Below the pieces are notes generated by a model. The model did not search any database. It saw only the letters and a list, made by a program, of their open reading frames with translations, and was not told the DNA's origin. From Whalleya microplaca (taxonomy: Eukaryota > Ascomycota > Sordariomycetes > Xylariales > Xylariaceae), in assembly GCA_022497155.1 (NCBI GenBank), contig MU385753.1, forward strand, positions 186,001 through 250,000: a stretch of DNA of 64,000 nucleotides, given 5' to 3'. The translations under genes were made by a program, and so were the position numbers. Of the stretch, positions 11,489 to 24,296 are shown piece by piece (within the stretch, counting starts at the first letter, position 1; every line of letters starts with the position of its first letter).

Positions 11489-13248
11489 CATACATGGTCC
11501 TGTTGGTGTTGAAGGTATTCCGTCTGGGATCGTATCTCCCCTAACACGGCGTCCAGTATACTCTTAGGGGCCACGATATTCGTAGCTGTGTCTGTCGCAA
11601 TGAAACGGACGGACTCTTGGCTTGTGCGTGTGTCGAGTTGTTTACGGTCACCTGCTTCCCTCTAGTCAATGTCGACAGTTTTCATGGCATACCGCAAGCC
11701 AAAGGTGCCAGGCTGATCGACCTATGGGCCACTAGATCGTTAGCAGCGTGGGGTTGTTGGGACTCTGCTAGGAAATCCCGGAGCTATCGTGAATTTCTTT
11801 TGGAGATGGAGATGACGGCGGCGAGGTCTGCGGTGTCCATATCTGCGGTTTACTCGATGATGAATTATACCAGGCCTTTACGAGTTGTTCGTCCATTAAT
11901 TTGCATGTGTCCAGGTTGAGCTGACAGCTCTGCTGGTACTGGACCCTACTGAGACAGTTACACCTTTGCCTAAATACGTAGAGCAATTAGTGAAACTCTA
12001 ATACGTCGGACTCTTGTGACAGGATCAAGGGTAGATATAGCACTTGCTTAATGCTCATTCTGTAGGCTACTATCTCGCTGTTGTGTGTCCGCAGCGCTGG
12101 TGAGGTTGGATTATGTACTAGTTCAAAGGCTGGCAGTGCCAAGGTCATGGAACGTTGTCGATATTTATACTACGATAAGATTAAGCTTGTAGTTACGCGC
12201 TGTGGGAGGTGATAGTTTACTGTCCGAAGAGCAAAAGGTCGCAGCAGCCCTCCCTACACCGGAGCTTCTATGATGATTGGTAAGTGCGTTAGTTGATATC
12301 AAATAGTTCAGCAATCATAGTACATATACGGCAGTCAAGGTATCTCAGGGATACAGGAATAATTGATATTACTGTCGAACGGTGGATGGAGGGAGCGTAA
12401 TCTTCGATTAGGGCAGTGCTATCGAGGGCCAGAGTAGCTCTACTACATGTGCTGCTAGTAGACAGGATCAGCATTCTGATCCTCGGTGGCATAGCAGCAT
12501 ATATATGCAAAGAGGTACTATTAATTTAGTTATTACACCCTCCTAAGTGACTGTACGGTCCGTTGCCCAATGATATGCGGTTCTCTACCTAGGTAGATTT
12601 CTTAGCTATGATAACAGTGCTAGGAAAATATACTACACAGATACATGACAAGAACATCTCGCAAAGCCTAGAAGTAATTATGTACTGATTGTACTCGGTA
12701 GGGTATTGTACATACTACCGTATATTTCCCTATTGTAAAACCTTGCTACTGGACGTCAGTCTGGCCTAGAGTACCTACCTACCTCCAATAGGAGGTCGGC
12801 GTCTCACATACTGATTGTTTGACCCTCCCATTTCTTATTACTATTATGGGAAGTAACAAAGTCACATAATGTTTTTAATCGGTTGAATGACCAGTACGTA
12901 CCAATATGACTGGACCTGCCATTTACTGATTTAACGCGGGACGTACTCAGAGCACCCACGCACCTAGATCAGCTTTGCCCTGATTCCCACATAACACTGC
13001 ACTTTTCGGCGACACAACATATTTCTGCAATCGCGCAACCTAACACACAACCTTTCTGCCCTCGATATTTCTCGAGGTTTTCAGACATAGTGCCTAGACA
13101 TCACAAAGCTGTGCTTTTGGTATGCTTATTCTTTTTTCTTCCCTTTATTATACGACAACTCAAGCAATATGCTAGATGCAGTTTTTAACTATATGATATA
13201 CGACCGCAGCTAACCTGACACACATGCTTGCAGACTAGACAAGGCACA
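9843..13248. other. long intergenic stretch, divergent promoters
   Basis: This lies between the KH gene start (minus, 9842) and the coiled-coil gene start (plus, 13249). The first 800 bases are purine-rich and probably form the KH gene leader and promoter. A degenerate TATTGTGTACTGCTG-type repeat lies at about 10264-10315. A CT microsatellite is at 11459-11483 and a TACCTAGGTA palindrome at 12586-12595. A probable leader intron (GTATGC near 13118 to TTGCAG at 13232) precedes the ATG at 13249. I found no supportable gene. Confidence 0.5.
11459..11483. repeat. CT dinucleotide microsatellite
   Basis: About twelve uninterrupted CT units in gene-free DNA. A similar run lies at 23231-23256. Confidence 0.9.
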
Positions 13249-14202
13249 ATGGAGTCCCAGAAGTATATGGACCGCCAACTAAGCGGCAACGAAGGTTGCA
13301 GCACATCGACTGGCAAACGCGACTACGCTGCAATGACCGGTGCTATGAAGAAGCCTGAGCCTGTAAGTTCTACTTCATCAACGACTCTACGTTCATACTC
13401 GTCATAGGACCCTTGTTTTGAAAGCCTATCTGACTTGAACATGTAGGATACGACTGCCATCTCTGTCCCCTCCGACAGTGGTAAGCCTCGAGATCCTCCG
13501 GTTTACTCCCGCCCCGCTTCTGTTCAGGAGCAGCTTGAGGCAATGGACAAGCTCCGACGCAGACTGGACGCACGTGGCCATGAGATGGACAAGATGGCGA
13601 AGTCCATGTCGGCTGCCCAGAAGGAGTTCACGAAGCTTCAAGAGCAGTGCATGAAAGTCATTTCAGAGAACGAGATGCTCCAGCCGTTTGGAGCAGAGCT
13701 TGATCGAGTCCTGCGCGAGCACGTCCCGCAAATGGGATACGGCGGGGATGGTCATCGTGAGGTGCTTGAGCGTGTCGCACACCTGCTTCCCAAGGCGACC
13801 GGGTCGGTTGCCAGAACTTGGCGCGTCATCCAGAAGCTTCAGGAGGAAAACGATCAGCTAATGTCGGAGATGAGACGCCCAAACCAGGAAATCATTATAA
13901 ACTACCAATGGGATTCCTTCGATTACATTGACAGAATTGGCGAGTACTTCACTAAAGTTCTCCGATGCCACGAGGCTCACGAGGCCGAACACGGGCAGGC
14001 TGCCGGGTCGCTGGAAAGCAAGAACGGCGGAGATCTCAAGGAGGCGGTCCGCTTCGCCTGGAGAGAGATCCGGATGCTTCATCACCTTCTTAAGCGCTAT
14101 ACACCGGACGAGACTTCCGATGAGATGTTTCTTGAAATCAATGAGCTCTGCTCTTTGTGTGACGATCATCCTAACTACATGTACAGGCAAGCCTCTAGGT
14201 AA
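13249..14202 (+). CDS. coiled-coil protein of unknown function
   Basis: Spliced as join(13249..13362,13447..14202), 289 residues; GTAAGT donor, TGTAG acceptor, phase 0. I do not recognise the family. Residues about 70-110 and 155-180 are heptad-like and rich in Lys, Glu, Met, Leu and Gln, so a coiled coil is likely. The C-terminal half (about 190-285) is helical, with a WREIRMLHHLLKRY segment and a Cys-containing ELCSLCDDH stretch. There is no signal peptide or membrane segment. A probable leader intron ends at 13232, just before the ATG, which supports this start. It lies 0.8 kb upstream of the TPR-DUF4470 gene on the same strand; no functional link is evident. Confidence 0.75.
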
Positions 14203-14971
14203 TTGAACCTATGGCGTTGCCGGTTACGGACAGATTGAGGGGGGGGAGGGGGGTTTGTTTAGGGTGACAATGATGATTTGTAGCCCCAGAGAGTGGTGGT
14301 CTTGCCTGATGACAAGCCGTTGTATATGTAGTTAGGTACCCGAATTGAGATTTCATCGCCACATTGGTATCCTGTTATGAGTTCCGAACTGAACGTTTTC
14401 AAACCATTCAAAATGAGACCAGAGTCAGCCCGTGGACCCAGGTATCAACCACAGCAAATCCATACGCAAGGATGTTGCGTTAGTTTACTAGGTTTGCATG
14501 GCAATAGATACGTATGCGAACATCAAGTTGTCTGATGTAGATGGTGGTAATCAGACAGCACTGTCAATACCTTTCGACTTGATAAAGCTAAATGGCTTTC
14601 TCAATGACCAACACTGATACACTATTAAGTATTTTGAAGTTATTCACACACATATAGGTTATCTATGATGATATTTTTTTGAATGTTTCCTGGTGGCTCA
14701 GTGGTACACCCCTACTAAGTGTAGACCGCTATTGAATCCGTGCACTCTTGTTATTTAGCTGTAGTTAAGGAGGAAGATCTGAGCAGTCACAGGCATGATC
14801 ATTACAATGGAATATGGATATTCCGCGCAGCGACTAAAATTTCTTTAGATCATTGCTGGGAACTGTAACTACACGAGAGACTACCTATGTTGGGTGTCCC
14901 GCGATTTCATTCACAATTAATAACATAGACCTACAATTTCTAAAGCTCGCCAATTGAAGACCCGATAGTCT
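14203..14971. other. intergenic with a tRNA-like relic
   Basis: About 770 bases between two plus-strand genes. It holds a G-rich tract at about 14238-14252 just after the stop, AT-rich DNA, and a degenerate tRNA-like stretch near 14688-14745. No gene otherwise. Confidence 0.5.
14688..14745 (+). other. degenerate tRNA-like sequence
   Basis: A perfect A-box consensus, TGGCTCAGTGG at 14694-14704, is followed at tRNA-like spacing by a weak B box, GCTATTGAATCC at 14728-14739. The acceptor ends do not pair and the anticodon arm is short and irregular. A decayed tRNA or a chance pairing is more likely than a working gene. Confidence 0.3.
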
Positions 14972-17808
14972 ATGTCTATGATAAGTGTCGAAGATTCTCA
15001 AGGAGCTACTCAGGCTCGGGAGCGCGGTAATGAGTTCTATCGAAAGGGCCAGCTTGGGAAAGGTTAGCATTTTTAAAATAAAGTATCTTCACATATACTC
15101 ACATTTTCTTGCAGCAATTAAAGCCTACGAGGAGGCTGCGAAACTTGCCCCTTCGGACTCCTCTCCGCTATCAAATTTATCTGCTGCTAAATTCGAAGCT
15201 GGGAATTATGTAGAATGTATCGACGTCGCTAGCAAAGCACTAAGTCTCCTGGATGATGGTTCAGGAAACCAGATGCTTAGGCAAAGGCTTCTGACTAGAT
15301 CAGCAAGAGCATGTCTTATTAGCTCGAGGTTAAACCAAGCCGATGAATTCTTGGCCAATATTGACGAGAGTAAAGACCGCGAAGAGCTTGGTGACGCGCT
15401 GAGAGGGTCGAGGGAATTTTCAGCGTTCGCTCCGGATCCTTCTATATTACGGAAGAGGCTGCTGCAATTGCCACGCTTGAGGCCAAGCATGTGAGTTGTA
15501 AGCAATCATTGAAATAGATGATGAACTGAGACCCCATAGGCAAGACGAACCGGATTACTTCGGACCAGGCAACGACGAAGCTGAACCGCAGTATACAACC
15601 GCACTTGGGAGATCTGCCCACGAAGACCCAGTCTTAGGTATCATGTTTTGTGGCATTGGTGATGCTCGTCACCTGTTCCAGACACTGTTGCGGTTTACTT
15701 CGGCCAAGAACGAATCTCGGAGCCTACACCTTACTATGCTAGACCACAAACCAGCAGTCCTAGCCCGAGACCTGATCTTCTTTAGCCTGCTGCAAGAAGC
15801 CACTCGAAACCAAGACTCTAGCGATGTACTCTTACTGAGTCTGAGTTATCTATACTGCACGCAAATCATCCCACCTTTCGTGTGGCAAAAGCTTCAAGAA
15901 ACTATATGTACACTTCTGCAGAATCTCGAGAGAAAAGAGCAACCGTTCCATTGGGCTTACCTTGCTGTGTCGCAGATGGACAGGGTCATCAAAATCCTGA
16001 AAAGCTGGCAGTCTGAAGCCGCGACTTTCTACGAAATTGACCAACTGCGCGGGATTGTGGCTCGGCAGATCTCTAAAGCTAAAGTGGCTTCATCGGGAAT
16101 GACTGGATTTCCCGGTGAATTACCAGATCATTACTCGGACTGCAAATGGGATCACCAATTTTTCGATGACTTCTCCGTTATGGTACCTCCTGATCCTGCC
16201 TTGTCCAAATTCGAGCCAGATCTATCGACCTTGGTGGCGGAACGTCGAAGCGGAAATCAGAGCTCCCGGAAGCGTATTAGCGACTATATTGATAAATCTT
16301 GGAAAATTAATGTCACACTTGTTGATGTAGATTGGGAGGCCGGCATGGCTTACGAGAACTGTAACGATGACTCATATATGGGATTTGACCCTTTCGACAT
16401 CGTCCAAGCTGTGACGTTACGAAAGGGAGTATCTAATGGAGAGCTGAGCGTTATGAAGCATATACAAGAATTCTTCAAGAAGATTAGCCGGTGCATATCC
16501 CTACTGCAAGGAAGATTGACGGTCGAAATCCTCCTTGGAGATATGACCGATGCATTAGAACGAGCTCGCTATGGTCTTCTTGACCGCCCAGAAGAGAATG
16601 GGAGCGTGACTTCCAAGGATTGGCCATGCCAGTACCACATCATCCACATGAGCAACATACCGTATGTTTCCAAGAATTTGGAGCAACACTGCTGATCTAT
16701 AGCTGACCCAAATATCAGGGATTATGTCGGCGGCTCCTTAACCAGTTTCTTGTACGCTGCACCTGTCCTCAAACAAGGAGTTGCTGGATCGGGCTTGACC
16801 TCTTGTGTTCTGCGAAACCCACCGCAGTGGAAGAGCCATCATCATTTCAACGCGGAACACCTATTGATGCACGACCCCAGCTTGATCCAAAAGCACTTCT
16901 CAGTCACGCTCGCCAACCCACCACCCAGAGACCCTTTTCCAATGCCATTTGATTTTCCAATGTGGTCGTACCTTCGTTGGGAGAGATGCCAGAGTAAGGA
17001 GTATCCCCTGGAGCAGCTGATGACGCGATCAGGCTTGAGCAGTTGGTTATTTGCTCATTTTCTCAAGATATGCCTGCCTTTCCCTCGACCACAAGCTGGA
17101 TGGACTTTAGTATACGCTCCCCTCAACATGACCGTCTTTATGAGGCTATTAATTCGCATGGCTGAAGTGGGTTACCCTGCTCACTGGCTATCGGGCGTCG
17201 TGAGGTCTCTTGCTGCTGGCGAGATCACAACCACGGCTAGAGCCCCAAGGAAGTACGTGATGACCCCTGCTGCTCTGGATAAGGTACATCCATCTCGCAC
17301 GATCAACGTCAAGCCGTGGATTGCAGAGTTCACTACTCTTGCTACTATCTGGCGTGGGTTACTCCCATTTGGCCTCGTAGCGCCGAGCAAGTTGCTGCCC
17401 GCACCGGAGACGATCGCGGAATACTCCATCACGTTTCCTCCGATCATTTCCCCGGACCTCAGCTACCCTCACTTTATGATGGTATTCTGGAACAATCGGA
17501 AGTACGATGAGCCGCCGAAGAACTTGCGGCCGATTCTCCTCGATGACGAAAAGGGAGATACGACAACCTCAGCGCAGAAGATCAGGTCTGATGGAGTCAA
17601 GGTTCTGACCACTTTCAGTTGGGTCACGAAGACGAGTACAGCTACCTTTTGGCTCAGTAGCAATGTCATCGACTCGATGTTGAAGGAGGACTGGAAGGTC
17701 TACATTTGGAGAGTCGATTCATGGGTTAGACTTACTAGTGGCCTTTCATTGCAGACTGTGATCTCCCGGAAACAGAGCTGGAATGAGTGGATGGCCCCAA
17801 CTACATAA
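14972..17808 (+). CDS. TPR and DUF4470 domain protein
   Basis: Spliced as join(14972..15062,15115..15490,15540..16661,16719..17808), 892 residues. Donors GTTAGC, GTGAGT and GTATGT and all phases close. Two in-frame ATGs lie six bases apart; the first is used here. Residues about 10-120 form tetratricopeptide repeats (ARERGNEFYRKGQ, AIKAYEEAAKLAP, SNLSAAKFEAGNY), a co-chaperone-like protein-binding module. From about 185 the VLGIMFCGIGDARHLFQTL stretch is the hallmark of the DUF4470 domain, common in fungal proteins that often also carry a MYND zinc finger. I see no Cys/His cluster for a MYND here. A further conserved block, NIPDYVGGSLTSFLYAAP, begins near 528, across the last intron. The C-terminal third has no recognised motif. 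Cytoplasmic location is inferred from the lack of targeting signals; the role is unknown. Confidence 0.88.
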
Positions 17809-20694
17809 CGTGGCCTTTTACTACCTACTCTAGGACTATCATAAGGACCGATAGTGTAGGAGTATGAACTCCGTGATATTCGGGTATATTATCCTCGATA
17901 TTGAAAGACTAGACTCCTTGCATTAGTTTCGGTGCCGCTAATTCTCGAGGTTTACTCTTGGAGCTTATCGATGCTTATGATGAGGGAAATCACATTATAA
18001 TGAAAGCAGCTAAGGTAAATAGATGAATCTGACAAACTCGTGTGCAATCGATTTATATGCTTTGCTTTTCTACAACATTTGACATCCCCGCGACGCTAGT
18101 GATAGCTAGGCAAGGAAGTAAGGATGAAACCATGCAATATAATCATTCTAGCTTGAAATATATGCTACACTGCGCTACGTTGTTTAGAAAATATAATAGG
18201 GGACAGTGGAAAACGAGCCTTACGAATTCTTGAGGTAACTATTATAAGTGTTTCTTGGTTACTTGCCTGGGGTTATCAGGGCAGGAAACATAACATGAGC
18301 AAGCCTAAAGGCTTCCAGCGACGACATTGAGTGTCTATAATGGAACTAATTGTAGTTGTTTATGCTATCTTATATTTAAGAGGTGTGTGAATGTTGTAGT
18401 AGGTGTGAGCTAACTTGGGATGATGTGGTGTGCTTAGTCAGCGGACACAACATGCAGCAACATAAATATAATGAGCCACAACTCCGCAGCAGTGCTATAT
18501 CCAGGTACGCAGTGGGTAGCAACTTGGCGACAGCATATTAGGGTTCCTGGCTTAAATTGAACCAGAGTGAAAAATTTGTCTTCCATAAGAATTAGGGGTG
18601 GCTGCATATGGGTTGAGACAGCCCCCGAAACTCGTCAAAGGTTCGAAAGGTAACCATTGCACGACCGTCATCTTGAGCGAGGCGTATTTTAGGAAGAAAT
18701 TATACCATGTGCTACAAGCGCGCGGCGCAAATGAAGTCAAATTATTGATATGAATACAAGAGGTCCTAGACGCCGACCCACGTTTGAGCTGTGTTAATGC
18801 TACCTTGATGTTCACTTCGGTATTGGCCGAGGTTGCAGGTTGTACAGCCGCTAAGATATCCCTTGATCTCAGCCAATCGTCTTACACAAGACTTCATGGC
18901 CTTAAACCTACATAGGTACCTAGGTAGTATAGCCCCACCGTTGCCGGCGCGTAAACCGCGAGTTGGTCTAAGCACGTGTACGTAGATAGAATAGCTGGCA
19001 TACATTATTCTGTGGGGTGATTTACATGATTTCAGAGAAAATTATTAGCTATACCAGTTTACATATTACTTTCGCACGGCTGAAGCTGAAGTAAAAGTGT
19101 AGATGGTGAATGACGCAGGGCTGTTTTGTATGTGTAGGAAGATCGTTGGTCGGAGATAAGATTGCTTGACGTGCAGATGGGACAGGGTCTTTCATTGGCC
19201 GAGGTGATTGCCCCGCCTCTTTCTCCACTTTTCTTTGTTCTCGTACCTGGATTTCCAACCTCTCATCGCGCTGCCACCTTTCGCATGTCTGACTAACATA
19301 CGTACCTCCGTACAGCTCTCACATTAGGTACTCTTATCTATTTGAGATGACTACCTAGGTAGCTTGACTGATGTCGAAAGCCGTATACTGTTGGACCATG
19401 CAAGTGAGTCACGGTCTAGCAACTACCTACCTATTCAGAATCTACTTGACGCAGGTACCGTACTACTTCGCTTGCCTACCCGACACACATCATTCTTCAG
19501 ATGAAAGCGAGATTGTGCGAGCCTCATGACACAGGCTTGCGGCTGGCGACCCTTCCTGCAGAAGTGCATGCAATGCAGCATAGAGGCTCAGTGGTACCCG
19601 GCAATCTGCAGCCCGACCTCGATCGATGGCACAGCTATACAAGGGTGTATCCAAAACCTCTTCACCTATTCGTAACAGCGTACCTTGTGTCGTCATAGGT
19701 GCTGCAACTTCATCTACTAAGTCGCGTGTAAATAAATGTCAACCAGTCGTCTACCTTGTCATGGGGTGACTTTGGAAAGATGGGCGACATTCGCCTAGGG
19801 TCGTGTATAAAAGATAGGGTGAGGCTGGTCTGGTATTGACAATCACCATGGTATAAGCCTCGTAACGAGCCAGGAAATTCACTACAAAGTACAAATCTGG
19901 GCCTTATAAAAGTCTGTTCAAGCGTGCCCAGTCAGTAGATCTTACCAAGTCAGCCAAGGAATCTCTCTGTCAGTGAGGTCGCGCAGACAAAGACATCGAC
20001 TGGTTGGGAGTTACCCGCCAGCGCCTAGGTAGTGCTCCACACACGCGCGTAACATTCACGGAGGCACTCGAGAGACAAAGGACTGTCTGCTTGCATCTGG
20101 AAGACGAAACAAAGAACTTTCTAAATGCTATCCTGAAACTCGCCTAATTGTGGTCATCTGGATCTTGACTGTCATGGTGGCCTGTCTGCCTCGAGGTGAG
20201 GTGCGTTGTATATTCACCAACACTTCACCCACACCTCACCCGCACCTAACCAACGTTCTGATTTTCTTTTAGACTTGGACCTGCACATATCATTGTTCTG
20301 GGTAAACCTTTCAACCCACGTCAGCCTACAAACAACTTCCTTCTCTTACTCGTCCTGGTTGGCCATGGAGTCAGGGAAAACAATAGACCACTGAATCATT
20401 CACTAGACCTTTTCTACCTATTCCATTGTTCTTGAAGAGCATCTATTTCCTTTTTGCCTTTCACTTCTTACCATCTGCATCTCCTGACGATACCCCTTCT
20501 TTTCCATTCATATACGTACACGACACCTCGCCGCCTCGCCGCACCAACCCACGTACGTTATAGTATTGGTTAATCTGGAACAACCAAAATTTTCACAACA
20601 ATAACTTTACTTTTATTATTCTCTTATTGTATTTTACCATCCGCTACGACGCAAACGATTCTACAAATACGCCAGAAACAATAGGGTCACGCTC
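17809..20694. other. long gene-free stretch upstream of PRM1
   Basis: Nearly 2.9 kb with only short overlapping open frames. The DNA is AT-rich up to about 19.0 kb and more pyrimidine-rich afterwards. TACCTAGGTA palindromes lie at 18917-18926 and 19352-19361. The final 500 bases are pyrimidine-rich, as expected for a promoter and leader. I did not find an exact TGAAACA pheromone-response element by eye. Confidence 0.5.
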
Positions 20695-23070
20695 ATGGGT
20701 TCGGTTCGGGAAAAGGATGGCTTCCCTCAAGTGCCGCCGTCGCTCCGACACGATGCATACGAGATGCAGGACTTTAGCGGCAATCGCAAAAGGAGCCTAC
20801 GTGCCTTGTTCTCCCACAACGCAGGCCAAGGAATAACTCCATACCTCGGACTCCGTGCTCGGCTCTCGCAAATCTGGTTCAACCGCTGGACAGTTCTCCT
20901 TATCCTGGTATTGGTCCATTTCCTCTTGACTCTCGCAAGTCTGAACGATGGTCTCGACGATGCCAAGGTCAAGGCCTTGTCGGCATGCACGAAAGTCGAG
21001 GATATCGGCAGCGCCATGGCTTCGATGCCTCACTACTTGTCGGTCGGTGTCAACCGTCTCACCGCATCGGGTATCACCAACTCCGTCCACGCCTTAATGA
21101 CCATTCTCGACATGATCCTCACCGGTATCGAGCAGCTTATCCTTTTCGTCATTGGCATGATGACCGATACCTATGTCTGTTTGATCACCATGGTGGTGCA
21201 CGGAGGACTGAACGCGTCTGCACTCGCCGTAACCAAAACCACCGATGCGATAAATGATGCCATTGGCGACATTGCTAAGACCATCAATAGCACCGCAGAG
21301 GATCTTCAAAAGCCCGTCGACACTATCTATGGTCTTGTGAATGGTGCGGTGGACACTGGAAATCAAGCTACGAGTGCCGTCGGGGGCGCTGTTGAAACCG
21401 CCACAAAAGGTATTGGAAGCGTAGCCAGTGATTTAGGGAACGGTCTTGGCGGTCTATTTGGTAGGGCCGACGACGAACCGGCTCCACCAGAAGTTACCAG
21501 CCTCTTTGTCAGGGCCGATATTCCAGCTAAGCCAGAAGTCGCTGGCGATATTCAGGCAGTAGCTGCGAAGCTCTCAAACGTCCACATCGATAGCAGTGGG
21601 TTTGTCAAGGACCTGGATGATCTTAACGAGAAACTCCCGACTTTCGACGACGTCAAGAACCTGACTTCCCAAGCCGTCTCGATTCCGTTCGACCTTATTC
21701 GACAGGAGCTCGATAAAGCCTATGGCGACTGGAGCTTTAACGACAGCGTCTTCCCCGTTGCCCAGAAGGAGGCGTTGTCTTTCTGCTCCGACAACTCGGT
21801 CATCAATGACTTCTTCGAGAAGCTCTTCGAGATTGCCCATACTGCCAAGATTGTCGCTATAGTAGTACTGATCTTGCTTGCAATTGCGGCATGTGTTCCG
21901 ATGGGCTACATGGAAATACACCGATGGAATAGTGCTCAGAATCATGCTAGGAACGCATACGACGACATGGATCTCGTCTATAGAGTCTCGCGTCCTATCT
22001 CAGCGCGCGTTGGGGACAAGTTCGGCTCGTGGTTTGGCCAGAGGCGTAGGCTTATTGCTCGATGGTGTTTCGCCTATGCCACCTCGCTTCCAGCCCTCTT
22101 CGTTCTATCTCTCGCACTGGCCGGGTTCTTCTCTTGTCTCTGCCAGTACATCTTGTTGAAGACAATTGAGAAGGAAGTTCCGGCCCTTGCCAGCGAAGTG
22201 GGTGGTTTCGCGGACCAAGTTGTTGACACTCTTGGGAACGTCTCCCAGAAGTGGGCAGACGACGCAAATGGGGTGATCACATCATTCAGCACGGAAATCA
22301 ACGACGACATTCTCGGCAAGGTGACGAACGCCACTTCTACAGTCAACAACACGATCAACACCTTCCAAGAAGAAATCAACAAGGGCCTCACCATTGCCTT
22401 TGGCGATACGCTGTTCAAGGACCTGGTCCAACAGACGCTCCGGTGCTTGATCGGGTTGAAGGTCGAGGCATTCCAGAAGGGCCTGACCTGGGTCCACGAC
22501 CACGCGCACATCAACTTCCCCATGTTCCCCAACGACGTCTTCTCCGTCGGCGCCCAGAAATCCATCTCGGGCGACTCGGACCTCACGACCTTCCTCGCCT
22601 CGCCCAGCAGCGTCACCACCGACGAGGTGACGGGCGCCGTCACGCACGTCACGACCTGGCTGCACAACAACATCGTGCAGACGGCGCTGATCTCGACGGG
22701 CCTCACGCTCGTGTACGTCATCGTCATCCTGATCGGCGTCATCAGCGCGCTGGCCGGCCACAACAACCCCGCGGCCGAGACGCGGCGCCTGCGCATACGC
22801 AATCTGGGCGACGGCGGCGACGGCTACGGCGACCCGGCACAGATGCCCCCGCGGTCTCCCCGTAGGACGAGGAGCGAGGCGTCCATGCAGTCGCCCCGCT
22901 TCGGCGTCGAGGGCGGCATGCGCCACCCCGGCTACGGCGGGAGCGGGAGCCCGTACGCGCAGGACGACAACAACGTCGGCACGGTGCGCGGCGGCGCCGT
23001 CACGACGGAGGAGGTGCCGCCGTACACGCGCACGAGCAGCTACGTCACGTACGGCGATGCGAAGCGGTAG
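20695..23070 (+). CDS. prm1: plasma membrane fusion protein Prm1
   Basis: One exon, 791 residues, in the size range of Prm1 proteins of filamentous fungi. Prm1 works at the plasma membrane during cell-cell fusion in mating and hyphal or germling fusion. Hydrophobic segments occur at about residues 64-83, 132-168, 381-403, 457-485 and 660-688, separated by large loops. The loops are rich in Asn-linked glycosylation sites (for example NST near 198, NLT near 322, NVS near 515, NAT near 545, NNT near 551). Amphipathic, heptad-like stretches lie in the loops. The N-terminal YLGLRARLSQIWFNRWTVLL junction is characteristic of the family. The C-terminal tail is disordered (Gly, Arg, Pro, Ser). GC content jumps near 22.5 kb, in the last third, without breaking the frame. 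Confidence 0.93.
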   Translation: MGSVREKDGFPQVPPSLRHDAYEMQDFSGNRKRSLRALFSHNAGQGITPYLGLRARLSQIWFNRWTVLLILVLVHFLLTLASLNDGLDDAKVKALSACTKVEDIGSAMASMPHYLSVGVNRLTASGITNSVHALMTILDMILTGIEQLILFVIGMMTDTYVCLITMVVHGGLNASALAVTKTTDAINDAIGDIAKTINSTAEDLQKPVDTIYGLVNGAVDTGNQATSAVGGAVETATKGIGSVASDLGNGLGGLFGRADDEPAPPEVTSLFVRADIPAKPEVAGDIQAVAAKLSNVHIDSSGFVKDLDDLNEKLPTFDDVKNLTSQAVSIPFDLIRQELDKAYGDWSFNDSVFPVAQKEALSFCSDNSVINDFFEKLFEIAHTAKIVAIVVLILLAIAACVPMGYMEIHRWNSAQNHARNAYDDMDLVYRVSRPISARVGDKFGSWFGQRRRLIARWCFAYATSLPALFVLSLALAGFFSCLCQYILLKTIEKEVPALASEVGGFADQVVDTLGNVSQKWADDANGVITSFSTEINDDILGKVTNATSTVNNTINTFQEEINKGLTIAFGDTLFKDLVQQTLRCLIGLKVEAFQKGLTWVHDHAHINFPMFPNDVFSVGAQKSISGDSDLTTFLASPSSVTTDEVTGAVTHVTTWLHNNIVQTALISTGLTLVYVIVILIGVISALAGHNNPAAETRRLRIRNLGDGGDGYGDPAQMPPRSPRRTRSEASMQSPRFGVEGGMRHPGYGGSGSPYAQDDNNVGTVRGGAVTTEEVPPYTRTSSYVTYGDAKR

Positions 23071-23230
23071 TATCGCTAGTTTTCGCCCGTTTGCTGGCTA
23101 GAGCATGATGACTGACTGACTGATCGGCTACTTAATGAATGAATGGATGGACGGATCTGCAGCAGGGACTGGATCCGGAGCGATTAGCGAAAAAAAAAAA
23201 AGCAACAAGCATACTATTCACAGCGTTGAT

Positions 23231-23261
<31 letters not shown>

Positions 23262-24296
23262 CATTGGTCTTTGGTCGTTGGTCACTGGTCCATTGCATTG
23301 GAAAAGGCGTTCTGGACATCATCACATCACGACGGTCACGGTTGAGCCTCACGGCGGCGCAGATTTATACACATTGCTTCTTTGCCTTACTTTGCTTTTT
23401 TATTATTATCTACTATCCAAGAGAGAGGGTAAGAGGGTGTTAATGAGGAGGGTAGCGACACTTTTCGCGTCGCAGAAACTACCTTGCCATCAGCGTCATT
23501 ATTATTCCGGAAAGAAAAACGAAATTCATCAGATTACCCCCCGGCTTGCGCCGACCTGCATTGTTATCTTCTCTCTCTCGTAATTTTTGGGTTTTAACTC
23601 GCCCCCCTCTGGGGCTTGCTCGTGGATGTGGTAGGTGGCTACCGGTCGTGATGACTGAAGCACGGATGAAGAAGAGGTCTGTCTTCGAGGGTGTAATGAG
23701 AGGCACTCATTTGATAGACCATGACGTAATCAATATACCGGTGGCTACGTATGACTGAATGGCTTTGTGATTTTGCTCGTGTAAAGTTGAATACTAGTTC
23801 TTGAGGTGACATTGTAGAACCTAAGACTTTGCCTAGTAGAAGGGCTTCATACTCGTCCTATCTTGTGTGATTTTCGTGGCCATGATATATATACTATTCC
23901 TAATACCCTCTCGTAACAGTTTTCAAACCAGTTTTCTCAAAATCGGGCTTAAACGTAGGGCTGTTAGGGCATATTTCACAAGGAAGAGTGTTCTTCTTGG
24001 GTAATGGCAGTCTTACAATAGAACCCTTTCTGGACCTAAGCACAGTCTACTAGTAAATCCAGAAGGCCGGCATATCACCAAGCAACGCAACTAACTACAC
24101 ACAAACAGTTGAGCCGGGAGCAAATCTATTCATCAGAGGCAGGAAATCGCTGTTTCATTCAAATTGCATACATAATATTCGACTCGAATAGCTGGGCATA
24201 ACAATGAAAAACGCTAATTCAAGAAAACCAAACAATATCTGCCAAGAACGCCCAACCAAGCCCTTCGAGGACAACTGACCTCGCTCTCCTAGATAC
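23071..24296. other. intergenic downstream of PRM1
   Basis: Contains an A12 run near 23191 and a CT microsatellite at 23231-23256. No gene supported; the short frames have poor composition. Confidence 0.55.
23231..23256. repeat. CT dinucleotide microsatellite
   Basis: Thirteen TC units, 160 bases after the PRM1 stop, probably in its 3' region. Confidence 0.9.

Noticed and set aside
11617..11919. 100-codon frame in the long intergenic region upstream of the coiled-coil gene
   Set aside because: No family resemblance, overlapped by an opposing frame, and AT-rich context.
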